64,000 nt of DNA, from contig NC_089242.1 in the NCBI RefSeq assembly GCF_000512585.2, positions 3,224,001 to 3,288,000 on the forward strand, written 5' to 3'. A program made the translations under genes and the position numbers. Positions 47,610 to 59,428 of the stretch are shown here, piece by piece. The notes beneath the pieces are model-generated. The model was not told the origin of the DNA. It made no database searches and worked only from the letters and a program-made list of their open reading frames with translations. Position 1 is the first letter of the stretch; each line of letters begins with the position of its first letter. Origin of the DNA: Kwoniella bestiolae CBS 10118. Its lineage: Eukaryota > Basidiomycota > Tremellomycetes > Tremellales > Cryptococcaceae.

Positions 47610-49651
47610 ATGTCACAGTCTCAGGCAGGACCGTCCACCCAGAATAACACGGACTCGCATATCTGTCAGAGATGTCATCAGGTGAGCTTCTCCCTTCCAC
47701 TCCTTCTCCTCGTCTCCCCAGAATTCAGCTGATGTTGAATCCCACCGTAGCCCCTCCTCCTCGATCCATCAGTCCAGAACCTCACATCATCGCAATACAA
47801 CCTCATAACCTCTGCTCTCCCCTCCCCCACCCCGACCTCCCAACTACCCGCATCGACCAAACTATCCTCCCTTCCTCCCTCATCAGCAGCCTCCGCAAAA
47901 GTATGGGCCGACTCCAACCATATTCCCATACCTGGTCCATCGAGCTCAAGGAACGTAGCCGAATCATTCATCCTCCTCTCCGAATCATCCTTGCTTCCAC
48001 CCTCAAGCTCAAACAGGTCGAATATCCCCACCCCACCGCAGAATAGTAATCTCGTTTCTCAACTGCATCATATCCTCTCAAGCCAGAGTACCATCTCCCA
48101 TCCACTGTGTACGGAATGTACTGCACTGCTCACTACGGAGTTCCAGCATCTCGCGGAGGAGCTCACGAGAGAACGAGATGCCTATATAGGGTTTGAGAAG
48201 GATGTGCAGCGGAATAGGGAGAGGTTGACTTCAGGATCATCAAGGAGAAGCCAGAGTAGGAGTCGGAGGACAGATGATGGAGAGCCAGAGGGTTTAGGCG
48301 AAAATGATGTCGAAGGAACGGAGGACGAGTGGGCGGAGCTGAATAGGCGGAAGAGGGAACTGGAAGACGAGGAGGAGAAGTTGAGGTTGGTCCTGGAGGA
48401 GAGGGAACGGGAGTTGGAGGTGGTTGAAGAGGAGGAAAGGAGGGTTAGGAGGGATGAAGAGGAGGTGGAGAGGGAGGAGACTGAGTGAGTGGATCTTTGC
48501 ATGAAAATAATCCATATCTCAAGTCATCCATTGCAATCGAAGCAACACCGTATATCTCTTCTACGATCGTCCTACTAATAATGTTACGTAGATACCTCCT
48601 GCACCACTCCGCCCTCTCAACCCACCTATCCCACCTCCAATCCACCCTCTCCACCGCCCAGACCCACCTCCTCCTGTCCAAATCCCTCTTAGCCCACCTG
48701 GAATCGACCAATGTATACAACGACGCCTTCCAAATTGGACATGTACCGCTCGACCCATCTTCGGGGGCAGGTATAACGGTAGGGACTATCAATGGATTAA
48801 GACTTGGAGGAAGACCGACAGTTGAATGGGAGGAGATCAATGCGGCGTGGGGGTTGACGGCGTTGTGTTTGGATAGGGTCGCTGATAAAGTCGGGTGTGT
48901 GTTTAGTGGGTGAGTGGAGCCCTCTTAGATGGTCATTTTCATACATGGAGTTAGGCTATGAGATGTCTGGGAAGGGGGCTGTATAATACATTGCGACTAG
49001 TATCGTTGAATGTGTATTCTCATAATCGAAAGGAACGACACTTTGTTTAGACAATCCAACGTAACGAATCTCGAGGATTCAAGCTGACATCTCATCCACA
49101 CATAGATACAAGATTATCCCACTAGGTTCATACTCCCGAATAGAGGAACTACCCCCTCAAAAAGGGATCTACGAGCTGTACGCTTCCTCCGACCTATCGC
49201 CCGCAAGGTTGCTCCAGAACAGACGATTCAACTATGCGATGATAGCTATTCTCGATTGCCTCAAACAGCTGATAGAGTTCGGGAAGAAACGGAATAAAGG
49301 TTGGGCGAATAACAATATCGAGTGGGTTGTTTCTCCTGCGATATGGGATTACCACCGTTGACATTACGTGATGATTGTAGAATACATAAAGATAAGATAT
49401 CAAATCATTCTATCAAGTTGCCCGGGATATCCTCCATGCCTCTGACGTTACCATCCATGTCAATTATGGGATTAGGATCCACTTCAACCACAGCGACTGG
49501 TACTGGAAGTGGTAGTGGGGGTAACAAGGAGACGGACAATACAGCCGAGGAGAGCTGGACGAAAGCTTGCAGAGCGGTGTTGGTGGTTCTCAAGAGGATA
49601 TTGATGGTTGAGAGTCAGATGGATAGGAGTGCAACGGGTGGAAGAGCGTAG
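47610..49651 (+). CDS. ATG6: Beclin-1/Atg6/Vps30
   Basis: Subunit of the Vps34 phosphatidylinositol 3-kinase complexes used in autophagy and vacuolar sorting. Five exons (47610-47681, 47751-48484, 48592-48909, 49106-49321, 49381-49651) give 536 residues. Two CxxC pairs (CQRCH near 19 and CTECT near 140) are typical of Beclins. A long charged coiled coil (RKRELEDEEEKLRLVLEERERELEVVEEEE...) leads into the evolutionarily conserved domain: NVYNDAFQIGHVPLDPSSGAGI, INGLRLGG, VEWEEINAAWGLTALCLDRVADKVG, YKIIPLGSYSRIEEL, YELYASSDL. The C-terminal half carries a Gly/Thr/Ser-rich insert before the last helix. Introns have normal donors and consistent phase. Confidence 0.94.
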
Positions 49652-49910
49652 ATCGAGTTGCGGGGTATGTATTGATACGGATATTGAGTTGTATATAAGT
49701 AGATAGAAACACATGTATTTGTATGATGATATTGTACAGTACATCGATAATTGAGTCTACACTAGCAGAGTGCTGTTGCAATGCATATAAGTACATGTAT
49801 AAATACAATGTAGTCAAAACCTCTTCACCTCCCCCTCCCCTCTTCCTCTTAAAATCGAGATCTCTACTATCCGCTCTCCTTCACCCCATCCCATCCTTTG
49901 CCCCACCACA

Positions 49911-52900
49911 TCACACCTTCACCCCATCTCCCTCAACCTCAACCCGAATAACCTCCCCAACCCTCTCCCTCCAAACACCCAACATCCTCTCACACTGCCT
50001 CAAATACTCCAGCAACGTCGGCAAGTTCTCGGGCGTAAGCGCAATGGTCAGATCGTTCGTAAAAGTGGAATCTTCACTCGTCCGCATCCCCATATCGGAA
50101 GGATAAATATCATTCGAAGGGACCCGACTTGAAGTTGTACTTCCTATACCGTTCGACGAGACCCGTCCGCTCGAATTGGTAGATATCGAAGAAGTGAAAG
50201 TCTTATTCGATGGGAACCTGATTTTACTAGGTGAAGTGGGATTACCCCGATGTTTGACTGTCCGCTCTTCGTCGAGCTTACTGGGCGATTCATATACCGT
50301 TCCCATCTCTCCTATCCCGTGACTAATCTTCACTGGACTTCCAGGATCATTCGAAGAAGGATTCGCTTCGGGCCATCCTAATCCTAGTCCCAGGCCCGAT
50401 ACCCTTTTCTTGGCTGTTGGTCGTAGCGTCATCTCCCCCTCCTTCTCCTTCAACTCAGAAGGCATATGATCACCGCCAGTCAAAGTTCGAGAAGAAGTCG
50501 AAAGGGGTAATTTCGAAGGAATAGGATCCGACACACTGATCTTATTACTGGATTTGGAAGATGAGAAACCCAATCTCTGAGCTGAAAGCTTTTTGCTCAA
50601 TCCTGATACACCCTTAGTACTACCAGGCGACGAGGCATTCGAGCTAGATCCTGCACCGGGTGAGAAGGAAGGATCGTTCTTGACCAGTTCGGACCAGTTG
50701 CCCGAAGAGGTCCTAAATATATTTCGGATGGATGGTCGTTTCTGCTCTGATCCTAATCCACCTCTATTGAATGACGATTCCGTCCCTGCCCTCGATCTGG
50801 AGGTTAAGACAGGTTGGGCGGTCTGAGGAGTCTGGGGTATCGCACCTGAAGCTGCGCCTAGAGCTGAGAAAGATGATCTCTGAGTAGGATAGAACACGTC
50901 GTTATTCCCGTTGGGACTGAATGAAGGCGATAAGGGCGAAGTCGGAGATGCAGGAGGGGAAGTAGAGTTCTTGAACCCGAATCGACTCTTGATCCTCAGT
51001 GGACTCAACCCACCTCCACCTTCTGGTAGACCAGCGGACTGAGGTACACTAGAAGTACTCTTATCTTTCTTCAACGACCTCAAGAACTCCTTCAACCCTG
51101 CCAGACCCGCTTTACTTGCCCTCCTATCCTTGAGACCCCTCTGATTATGGTTCATCCTCGCAGCACTGAGTGGAGAAGGGAACGAATTGGAAGGTTGGAT
51201 ATGCGCCGAATCGCCCGGTGAAGGGAAAGAGATAGATCCAGAATCGGGTGTCGGAGTCACACCTCTTTGAGTGTGACTTTGGCCTTTTGAGTTCGGACTT
51301 GGACTACCTTGCGCTTGCAGGTAACTGCTCGTAGAGCTTGCGGATAACGTGCTCGCTGTCCGTGGTCCCATTCCAGGTCTGTTCTTGTCGGGAGTATTCG
51401 CTGACATGGGAGTTCTCAGCATCGTTCGTAGTACTTCCAATTGCCTTTTTGACAGGTCTTGTCGACCGGTAGACGCTCGCCATTGTTCAGGAAACTCCGC
51501 TCTGGGTGGACCCATCATGTTGAAATTGGTTTCTTCAGGATCAGGTAGACTGGCTTTCCGCCATGAAGAAAGTTGAACAGGTGGGATCGGACCGCCCGGC
51601 GCTGAAGTGGCTTTTGACATGGCAGCGGAGGCGGCCTTCGCTTCGTCTGATGCCAAGGTTACTCTTCGAGATCGAGGCGGGGAGGAGAAAGAAGCTTGGG
51701 TAGAGGGGTCTGCTCCTGTTGATCCTACTTCGATGAGCACAACGGCCATCTCAAGCCATTGTTCGAATTCTAAATCGAGGGATGCAAAGTTCGCTGCGTC
51801 GGTGGTCGATCCAGATGATAAGATGCGATCGCGTATGTCGGCATGAGTGGACAGAAGGGTTTTGAGCGCTAGAGTCGAGTCAGCACTCTGACGACTTTCA
51901 CAGTTTTTGTCAAGAGGAGTTGACTTACTCGCAACGCCACCAGCGAACATCTTCACAGCTCCGATTCGTTCCTTCAATTCTTTCTGCTTCATCATAACCT
52001 CTCTAGGAATGACAAAATCATTCCAGCTTTGCCGTCTTTGATGCTTTTCCTTTTTCTCTTTCTCCACTACCTCTTCCGATGGAGATTCACCAACATCCTG
52101 AGGATCTAGAGCTTGCCTAGGCTGAGTGAACATCGAGGTCGGAGCAGAAACAGATCCCGCTCTGATAGCTTTCCTCAGCTCTTCTTCACTCTCTGGATTA
52201 GGCGTGGGTGAGATGGGTGATAAAGGCAGTTCGTCATCGTTCCTATTTGGCTTTGATGGTGATCCTAAAACAGGTTCTAAAGGTCGAATAGCGGATTTAT
52301 TCGAATCGTTCGAAGAGTTGGTACCAAATTTCCATCCTCCCGATAATCTCCTACCGTGCTTTTTCGACAATGATCCCAGTCTTTTCAGAGTCGATGTAGT
52401 CCCCTGTGCGAAAGGTGATGCGGGAGAGTCACTCGACTTTGAAGTATGGAACTCGCCTATGGAGGTCTGTCGACTTATCGGTAAACCCGGGATGGGTTCA
52501 CCTTGTCCATGATGAGATCTAGGTGCAGGTAGAGCTGAGACAGGTCTCATCTTCTTTCTCCTTTTAGGTGTTTTGCTATCTCCCTCTGTCTCTGTATCAC
52601 TTCCACTTCCCTTTTGACCCAGTTGTGGTCCGGGAAAAGACGTCGAGTGCGGTAAAGGCGGTAAGTCGAAGTACTGTTGAGCGGCAGAGGTGACACGCGA
52701 TTTGGAAGGGTGGTAGGGCGAGCTAGGCGAGGGTGAGGGTAGATGAAATCCTATCGAGACAGATGCAGAGGATGGTAGGTCGGGTGTGACGTCTCCTTTT
52801 CTATTTGCAGGTATAGAGACTGGCTGTTGGCGACACGAATTTACACTGCTTGAGCTGACACCGTGCTTCGATGATGAATAAGGGTAAGAAGAAGGCGGGG

Positions 52901-54128
52901 TATCTTTAGACTTGTCTGATCGTTTCGAAGAACTACTTGAAGATCTCCTCAAAAGCGCGGAGAAAGCAGATGTAGGGCCTGACTTGGCTGATGAGGTAGA
53001 CGTGCTGGATGCTCCGCTGGGTGAACGGAGGTTCGTAGGTAATGGCGGCACGGGCGGACGAGGTGAACCAGATGGTGGATGCTTCGCACCGACTGACGAG
53101 CTTCTTCGTCGACGATGTTGAGGGACACCTTCGTCTGTACTTCACTCAGTTATCGGATCTCATCACGGAAATCACGGAAACTCACACTTTTCACCTACGG
53201 AAGGAGCACCAGATAACCTCTTCCAGAAGCCCGGTCTTTTTTCCTTCTCCTTTTCCTTTTCTCTCATATCATCCCTACTCGGACTGAACGGTATATTCGA
53301 TACTCTAACCTCTTGTCCGGCTTTGGACTTGCTTTTCGATCTACTTCTTGACCTGCCCAAGAATCCCCCTTGTGGTAAAGGCGGAGGGGGCATCTGTTCA
53401 CCTGACGTACTTCTGGGCAATGAAGGTGAATTTTGAGGCAAGTAGGGTGAAGAGCGATTGGTCGTTGATATCGAGTTTAGACTTGCTTCTGACGGATTTG
53501 GCTGAGCCGAGTTGAGTGCTAGGTTTGAAGATGAGTGGGAATTCGGTATAGGAACGAAGGAAGTTGAAGGATGCCTCTTGATCAGCTTATTCCGGGATAC
53601 TGTCGATGTTGTCGTAGATCCTGATCTCATCCTTGGTAGATGCTGTGATTGTTGATGCTGCAGATTGCTAGGACTTGGACCCATGGAGAGGGACGAATAC
53701 GATCGTGAAGGAAGGAGTGGTTGTTGAGCTGATGAGAATGAGGTTAGTAAAGGAGAGATTGACAAACCCGCTGAATGGGACGGCGAGAGTCTAGGTGGGT
53801 TCATACGGTGAGAGCTAGACGAGGAAGGTATGTTGATGGGAGGAGGTATAGACGATTTCTTCCTCTCATGTTTTGCTGTCAGACCGGGTTGAGGCAAGTT
53901 GGAGCGAGGAGGTGATTCATCCCAATTCTCATCCCAATCCTCCGTGAGACTATCCACTCTGGATAGAGGTACGTTCTCATCTTTCTCCTTCCCGTATGAT
54001 GTTTTTGTAGTATTGTTAGTTGATTTTCGAGTTGGCAAGGTGAACTCGAAATCATCGTCCCAATTCTCCTGTGATGGTTTGGATCGCCGACGAGAAGTTG
54101 AAGGCGAGTTGCTCATATCTTCGAGCAT
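49911..54128 (-). CDS. Large Ser/Pro-rich protein, Byr4/Bfa1-like (Bub2/Cdc16 partner)
   Basis: Three exons (54128-53186, 53134-51929, 51868-49911) give 1368 residues. Near the start lie ENWDDDFEF and EDWDENWDESPP, repeats of the WD-D/E-F kind seen at the N-terminus of Byr4 homologues. In the middle a predicted helical segment reads LKERIGAVKMFAGGVATLKTLLSTHADIRDRI...LEFEQWLEMAVVLIEV, which resembles the conserved region of Byr4. The C-terminus ends with a further helical block (PENLPTLLEYLRQCERMLGVWRERV). The rest is low-complexity Ser/Pro/basic sequence with many possible kinase sites. Byr4/Bfa1 with Cdc16/Bub2 forms the two-part GAP that restrains the Spg1/Tem1 GTPase of the septation and mitotic-exit network. 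The assignment is inference from short motifs. The 60-nt second intron keeps the frame open. Confidence 0.55.
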
Positions 54129-54735
54129 GGGAAGGGGTGCATGGGTGTGATGATTGAGGTCTAGTAGATATTAGTCGTATATATGAGGTTAACCGATCAA
54201 CGCTATGTGCTGGTCCTATGAGAGAGTTGAATGTGTCTCGCAGGGTAGTGAGACGGACAAGGGGGAAGGTCCTTTAGTGGGATCGGTCCCACAATTGCTG
54301 TCGTCGATGGTTGAGGTGCTGTTTCCTGCGATGGCAATATGGGGTATCTGACAGGTGGTAAGTCTCGAGTTATGTGGATATCTATCCAGCTATGTTGTCA
54401 AGAGTAAGATATAGAGTAGAGTTGAGCATGTTTGATTATAGGAGGCTGCTATTGATCAGTGCCAGTACTCTCTACGCGTCTCAGCTTTATATGTTATGCT
54501 TATTTCAAACGGACATTGACGGAGATTGATCATATCTCCGTCACTCACACAAAAGTGCAAAAAGCTTCGATATTCCTACGGCAAAAAAGTCTGAAAAGTA
54601 CATGTCATCTACCATCTACTGCTATCTACTACACCCATCTACCTCATCTAGCATTCTTCCTATCCATCATACAGACAAGCGAAAGCAGCCCGCTCCTCAT
54701 CATCCGGCAATAATCCCCAAAACAATCTATCCACC
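54129..54735. other. Divergent promoter region (Byr4-like gene / TIM22)
   Basis: About 600 bp with no gene. The part next to TIM22 is A/C-rich, as for other leaders here. Confidence 0.45.
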
Positions 54736-55630
54736 ATGGCCCTCCCATTACCCACCACCATGCCCTTGCTCTGTCCCATATATCTACCAGGCCAAGAACC
54801 CGTACCGCCCGGAACGAGTGATTGGGAGAAACAGGAGATGCAGACTGCGTTGAGGTATCAGAAGTATCTCGGTATGGCCATGGAGAGCTGTCCTCTGAAA
54901 GTGGTCTTGTCGGGTGGAGCGGGTGAGTGGGATGTCTATCTGATCAATAGGATATTGTTTCTCGTATGTCACATAATGTGTACGAATGTCACCCAATATG
55001 ATATGATCAATTACTACTCCCTATCTATGCACCAATCAAAGCCTACAGACGGGAATCAGTACTTTAGCTGACTTGATCGATTGTGGTTGAATCATAGGCT
55101 TCGCCCTAGGAGGGTTTTTCTCCCTCATGTCAGCTACCTTCGCCTACGAAGACCCTTTATCCCGAGCCTCATCCCAGCTATCTACAAGGGCGCAAACGAT
55201 GTTTGTGTTTAAAGAGATGGGAAGAAACATGTGGAGCAGCGGTAAAGGTTTTGCTAAAGTCGGTATGATCTATTCCGGTGTGGAATGTTGTATTGAGGGG
55301 GTGAGTGATTCCGTATCGTCATAATCTGATCTCAGTCACTCTCAATTTCTGCCTGAGTCACACCAATCTGGATTAGAGAATAATTCACCGTATCATCAAA
55401 GATCCATACTATCATATCTATTATTTTCGACATAGGATCAAGCTGACCCACCTTCGTATGCACAGTACCGAGCCAAAAACGATATAACCAACGCCGTCTC
55501 AGCAGGTTTCCTATCCGGTGCGATCCTAGCTCGAAACGCAGGTCTGAAAGCTGCCGTAGGAGGTGGGATGGCGTTCGCGGCGTTCTCAGGAGCGATCGAT
55601 TGGTACATGAGGAAAGAGCCTGCCGAGTGA
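54736..55630 (+). CDS. TIM22: Mitochondrial inner-membrane translocase subunit Tim22
   Basis: Channel subunit that inserts carrier proteins into the inner mitochondrial membrane. Three exons (54736-54922, 55098-55300, 55466-55630) give 184 residues. After CPLKVVLSGGAGFALGGFFSLMSATFAYEDP come KEMGRNMWSSGKGFAKVGMIYSGVECCIEGYRAKND and then AVSAGFLSGAILARNAGLKAAVGGGMAFAAFSGAIDWYM. This is the Tim17/22/23 fold with four helices and Gly-rich packing; the paired Cys typical of Tim22 are visible (ESCPLK and VECCIEG). The upstream candidate start in the same frame adds only short low-complexity sequence, so the ATG at 54736 (MALPLPTT) was used. Confidence 0.94.
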
Positions 55631-55946
55631 GCTGTCAGAACACTATGACCATAGAAAGGGTGCGCGTTTAGCTGACATATTTGTGTGTCTTAGGGAAATA
55701 TGATCATGGGATTTTTGAGAGTTCGAAAAGGCCTTATTCAGACCGTAGTTACAGGGTTCAGTTTAAGTGTGGAATTACCAGCAACCCCGCTCATTGTTGT
55801 ATTACTAGAGAAAGATCCCGGATAGACTTCATGCATACAGTACAGTCTAGATATGGTTCAACGCAAATTCGAATGCCATGCAAATAAAAGCAATACCAAT
55901 AACCAAGAGCCAAGAGCGAAAAAGAGAAACAGCGATCATCACTGCA
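55631..55946. other. Convergent intergenic region (TIM22 / NOP9)
   Basis: 3' sequence only. No gene seen. Confidence 0.45.
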
Positions 55947-58900
55947 CTACTCTTTACTCTTCTTACTCTTCTTCTTCTTCCCCTCAACCCCATCAAACAA
56001 CAAATCAATCTCATCCTTCTTCTCCTCCTTCTTCCTCTTCCTATTCTCTCCATCCCCTTCAGGCTGTATCTGTGCTGGAGGAGGAGCAGCAGCCTTCTGA
56101 TGTGCGAAATGATGTCTCACTCCAACGACTTTCTCTCTCCATTCGTCTGGTCGTCTGGATAGGAGAGATAGCTCAGCTCGCTTCATGAAGTATTTGGCGT
56201 ATTGTGATTGGCCGAGGACAACGATATGGGGGATGAGTGTACGGGCGATTTTCTCCTGTTAATGTTCGATTTACAAGATATCAGCTCTATTCATCCTTGA
56301 CCGAAACAAGACGAGTTTCAATCAATGGCAGGATGTCGAGTCACAGCCAGGGAGATAGCAATCGGATACAACTGATCGAAAAGGAATGACAAGGTGTGAG
56401 TCATGGAAATCTCACGCACCTTCATATACCCATCAGCCTTCTCCCAAACAGTATCCACCACCCTACTTCCTATCCTATCTTCAACCAATCCCTTCCAACT
56501 ATCCATGAAAAGCATCATCATCTTCCTTCGATATTTCGGTGGGACAGCTGGGTGGGTAAATACTTTATCGAACAGGTGCGAAGATATCGGTGATCTGGCA
56601 TAAGTGAGTAATGTAGGTAATGGCTGAGCAACGAGACTACAAAATGTCGTGAGGAAAGTCAGCAACAATCGAGCAACGTAGGAAGAGAAAGAGAGAACAG
56701 TCCACAGAACCAGGTTCTCGTTGGCAAATGGGCATATGGCTCACCTTTCCAACACGATCCCATTGACCTCCGCCATACCCATCATACCCTGCAATATCAG
56801 ACACCCCTGCATATTAGGTAATATCTCCCCTTCACCAGCCTTGGGCTTAACGTTCCTTCGGTTTTCCCATGCTGATCTTCGGGCGTAGGCAGCAGCAGTA
56901 TCTTCAGCTTCCTTATCTACATCTTCTGTAGGTTCGGCATCATCTTCCGGAGCGGAAGAACCGGTAAGGAGGGCCTGGTACATCTATAGTGTGGAATACA
57001 CTTGGTCAGTCTTCATGCTTGAAGGAGATGTCTTACACAGTTAGGAATAAACTCACAGGATACGTCTTCAAAGCCATCAAGCAGGGTACCAGATCCGATT
57101 TCTTATTTTGGGGTAATTCAAGACACGAGTATAACAACTATACATATATCAGCTACATTCCCTCCCAGGGGCCTTCGGATCGGGTAGCTAACTCACCTCA
57201 AGAACAGATTTCTGGCATTCTCCCAAGACGACACTCCGATCGACCAGCGCTTGAATCACACTAGTTCGCGCAGCTTCTGCTCAACAGAAGCACCATACAT
57301 CAGCTGAAATATCTCAAAAAAGACCTGGCTTCGCTAGCTGAAGGGATGAGTAACTCACTTATCAATCCCCTTCCGCCACTATTCCCTTTAACTTCACTTA
57401 TCAACCCCTCAATCCCCTCTTTGTCCAATCTGGAAACTCCCTTGGCAGTCACAAAGTTCGCATAAGGATGACCAGCGAGTTTTCCCAGCTTGCCAACGAA
57501 GTAAGCTGACCATAGGGCTTTGAAAACCGGTTCAGGAGCTAGGGAGAGGAGGGATTCGAATAGACGAGTTCCCGTTTGGGTTTGAAGGAGTGTTGAGAGG
57601 TATTGTTGAGGTTCGGGTTTGGAGTTTGGTGAATTTTCTATTGATAGATTGTTCCAGAATTAGCATTCGACTTCCGATCTGCTACTGCGGGTGCGAAAGG
57701 AATGAAGGGATATGATACCACTTACTGAGTTGCGTTATCAACCCTTCAGTTATGATATCAAACAGCGATCCTTCTTCCTCAGCATCTCCATCCTCAACTT
57801 CAAACTCAAGTAACATCTATTTATCTCACCTGTCAGCTGGTGCATCACCTCACTTAAGAACGACTCACTCAGCTCACCTGTATAGTCGCACTTCCCACAG
57901 TATCAACACCCATAGCTTTCCATTCCACCTCTCCCAATTTGCTCATCAGATCCTCCCTTATCTTCTTCCTGTACCCGACTAACTCCTTAGGTACCTTCCT
58001 CTTAGTATCTTTCTGCTCTTCGTCGCCCAAGATAGATTTTCCCTTCACATCCTGGTTTTTCCTGAATTTATTGGACCGCTTGGATCGTATCAGCCCATTT
58101 CCCTCTGAGCCAGATTCGAGGGAGGGTAGTGCTTTGTTGGGCGTCAAGATGAGGAGCAGGAGACGTAATGGTGGTGCGGAGTGGGGTGAAGATAGGAGTT
58201 GAGGACAGGAAGGTGATAGCGTTTCGATGATGTTGGTGAAAAGTTCGGTCATCTTGGGTAGGGATCCATTAGAAGTGTCCTGCTTGGATTGTTGAGGTGG
58301 ATATATCCCTTTGGTCTATACCAATGTCAACATATCAGCGTTTCACTCTGATATTCCTTATGAGCAGAAATTGTCGAGTGAAGGCTTAGCTCACCTCCCT
58401 ATCCAAAGTGCCTGCAGCGAGTGTCAACCAAGTCTGCACCACATGACTTCCGAACCTATGTCTGATCAATTCCTCCCATTTATCTCCAAACGAATCTCCT
58501 ATCACTCTCCTTCCCCAATCATTCAATGAGGGCAACAGCCTCTCGAGGATGATGGAAGTCTCGGGATCTGTCGAGGTTGGTAATTCGTGGGAACGCAATT
58601 CCGATAGTACTGAAGTTAAGAATAGCTGACGGTCTATACATGACAAATATCACTTGTCAGTCATACTCAGCCATACAACACCATATTTGTCTCTCAAACA
58701 TCGAGGTGAAACGAAATAGCAAGAGCGAGACCGATACTCACCCTCACGTTCCTCACCAGCACTACTCACCCCCTCCCAATCCTTAATCTGCTCCTCCACA
58801 TTCCGGAAATAAGCCTTCACGTCCGGATCCAGCACCCCAAACGGAAACTCGGAATCCACCCTCGATCCCCTACTCCAGTCCGCTGCTCCCTCTCCCTCAC

Positions 58901-59135
58901 CATAAGCCTGTTCCCCTTCCTGACCTTCGACTTGCTGTTGAGGTTGAGGAGGCGGGATGGGTCGACCAGCCAGGAAAGCCGCTCGAGAGGGATGGATACC
59001 TGTACTGGTCGAGCTGGAAGGTACAGGTTCGTGTATCTCTGTGGTCGGTTCTACAATGGGTTCGGGCTGGGGGTCATTCTGAACATCACCTTTACGCACC
59101 CTTCGTCCTCTCTTTCTGATTTGTTCTTTTGGCAT
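55947..59135 (-). CDS. NOP9: Pumilio-repeat nucleolar protein Nop9
   Basis: Nop9 binds the 20S pre-rRNA and is needed for 40S subunit maturation. Ten exons (59135-58742, 58633-58395, 58315-57878, 57816-57726, 57637-57359, 57276-57197, 57137-57057, 56983-56745, 56636-56420, 56255-55947) give 788 residues. The basic start MPKEQIRKRGRRVRKG precedes FGVLDPDVKAYFRNVEEQIKDWE. Pumilio-like repeats include RHRFGSHVVQTWLTLAAG, TQTGTRLFESLL, GHPYANFVTAKGV, ARSPISSHLFDKVF and IGSRVVDTVWEKADGYMKEKI. GQSQYAKYFMKRAELSLL and a Lys-rich nucleolar tail (KKKEEKKDE, KGKKKKSKKSKE) close it. Joined phases restore the repeat pattern across nine introns. The order and repeats match Nop9 rather than Puf6 or Pumilio proper. 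Confidence 0.92.
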
Positions 59136-59264
59136 TGTGTAGAGGTGTATACGGGTATAGAGAAGGAAGGAAGATGATCAAAATATGAAGATATAATTGC
59201 ACACTGTACGAGAGAGATTTCGGAAATCTAAATCTTTGATTTTGTTGACAAGTGGAGGGGAATA

Positions 59265-59274
59265 GTCACGTGAC
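59265..59274. promoter_or_regulatory. GTCACGTGAC E-box palindrome (Cbf1-like)
   Basis: A perfect 10-bp palindrome in the 293-bp divergent region between NOP9 and COG5, with a second CACGTG at 59283-59288. Third copy of the extended motif in this window. Confidence 0.45.
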
Positions 59275-59428
59275 ACCGCAAACACGTGGCTCGAATCATC
59301 ACCACGGCTCTCGTCGCGACCAACAACTACATAACTTAGAGGACGATGATGAGCTGTCCTTCTTGTATGACTGACTTATAGTGGGAACATACGAAGGGCA
59401 GAAGGACAGGGCATCACTTCCCATTACA

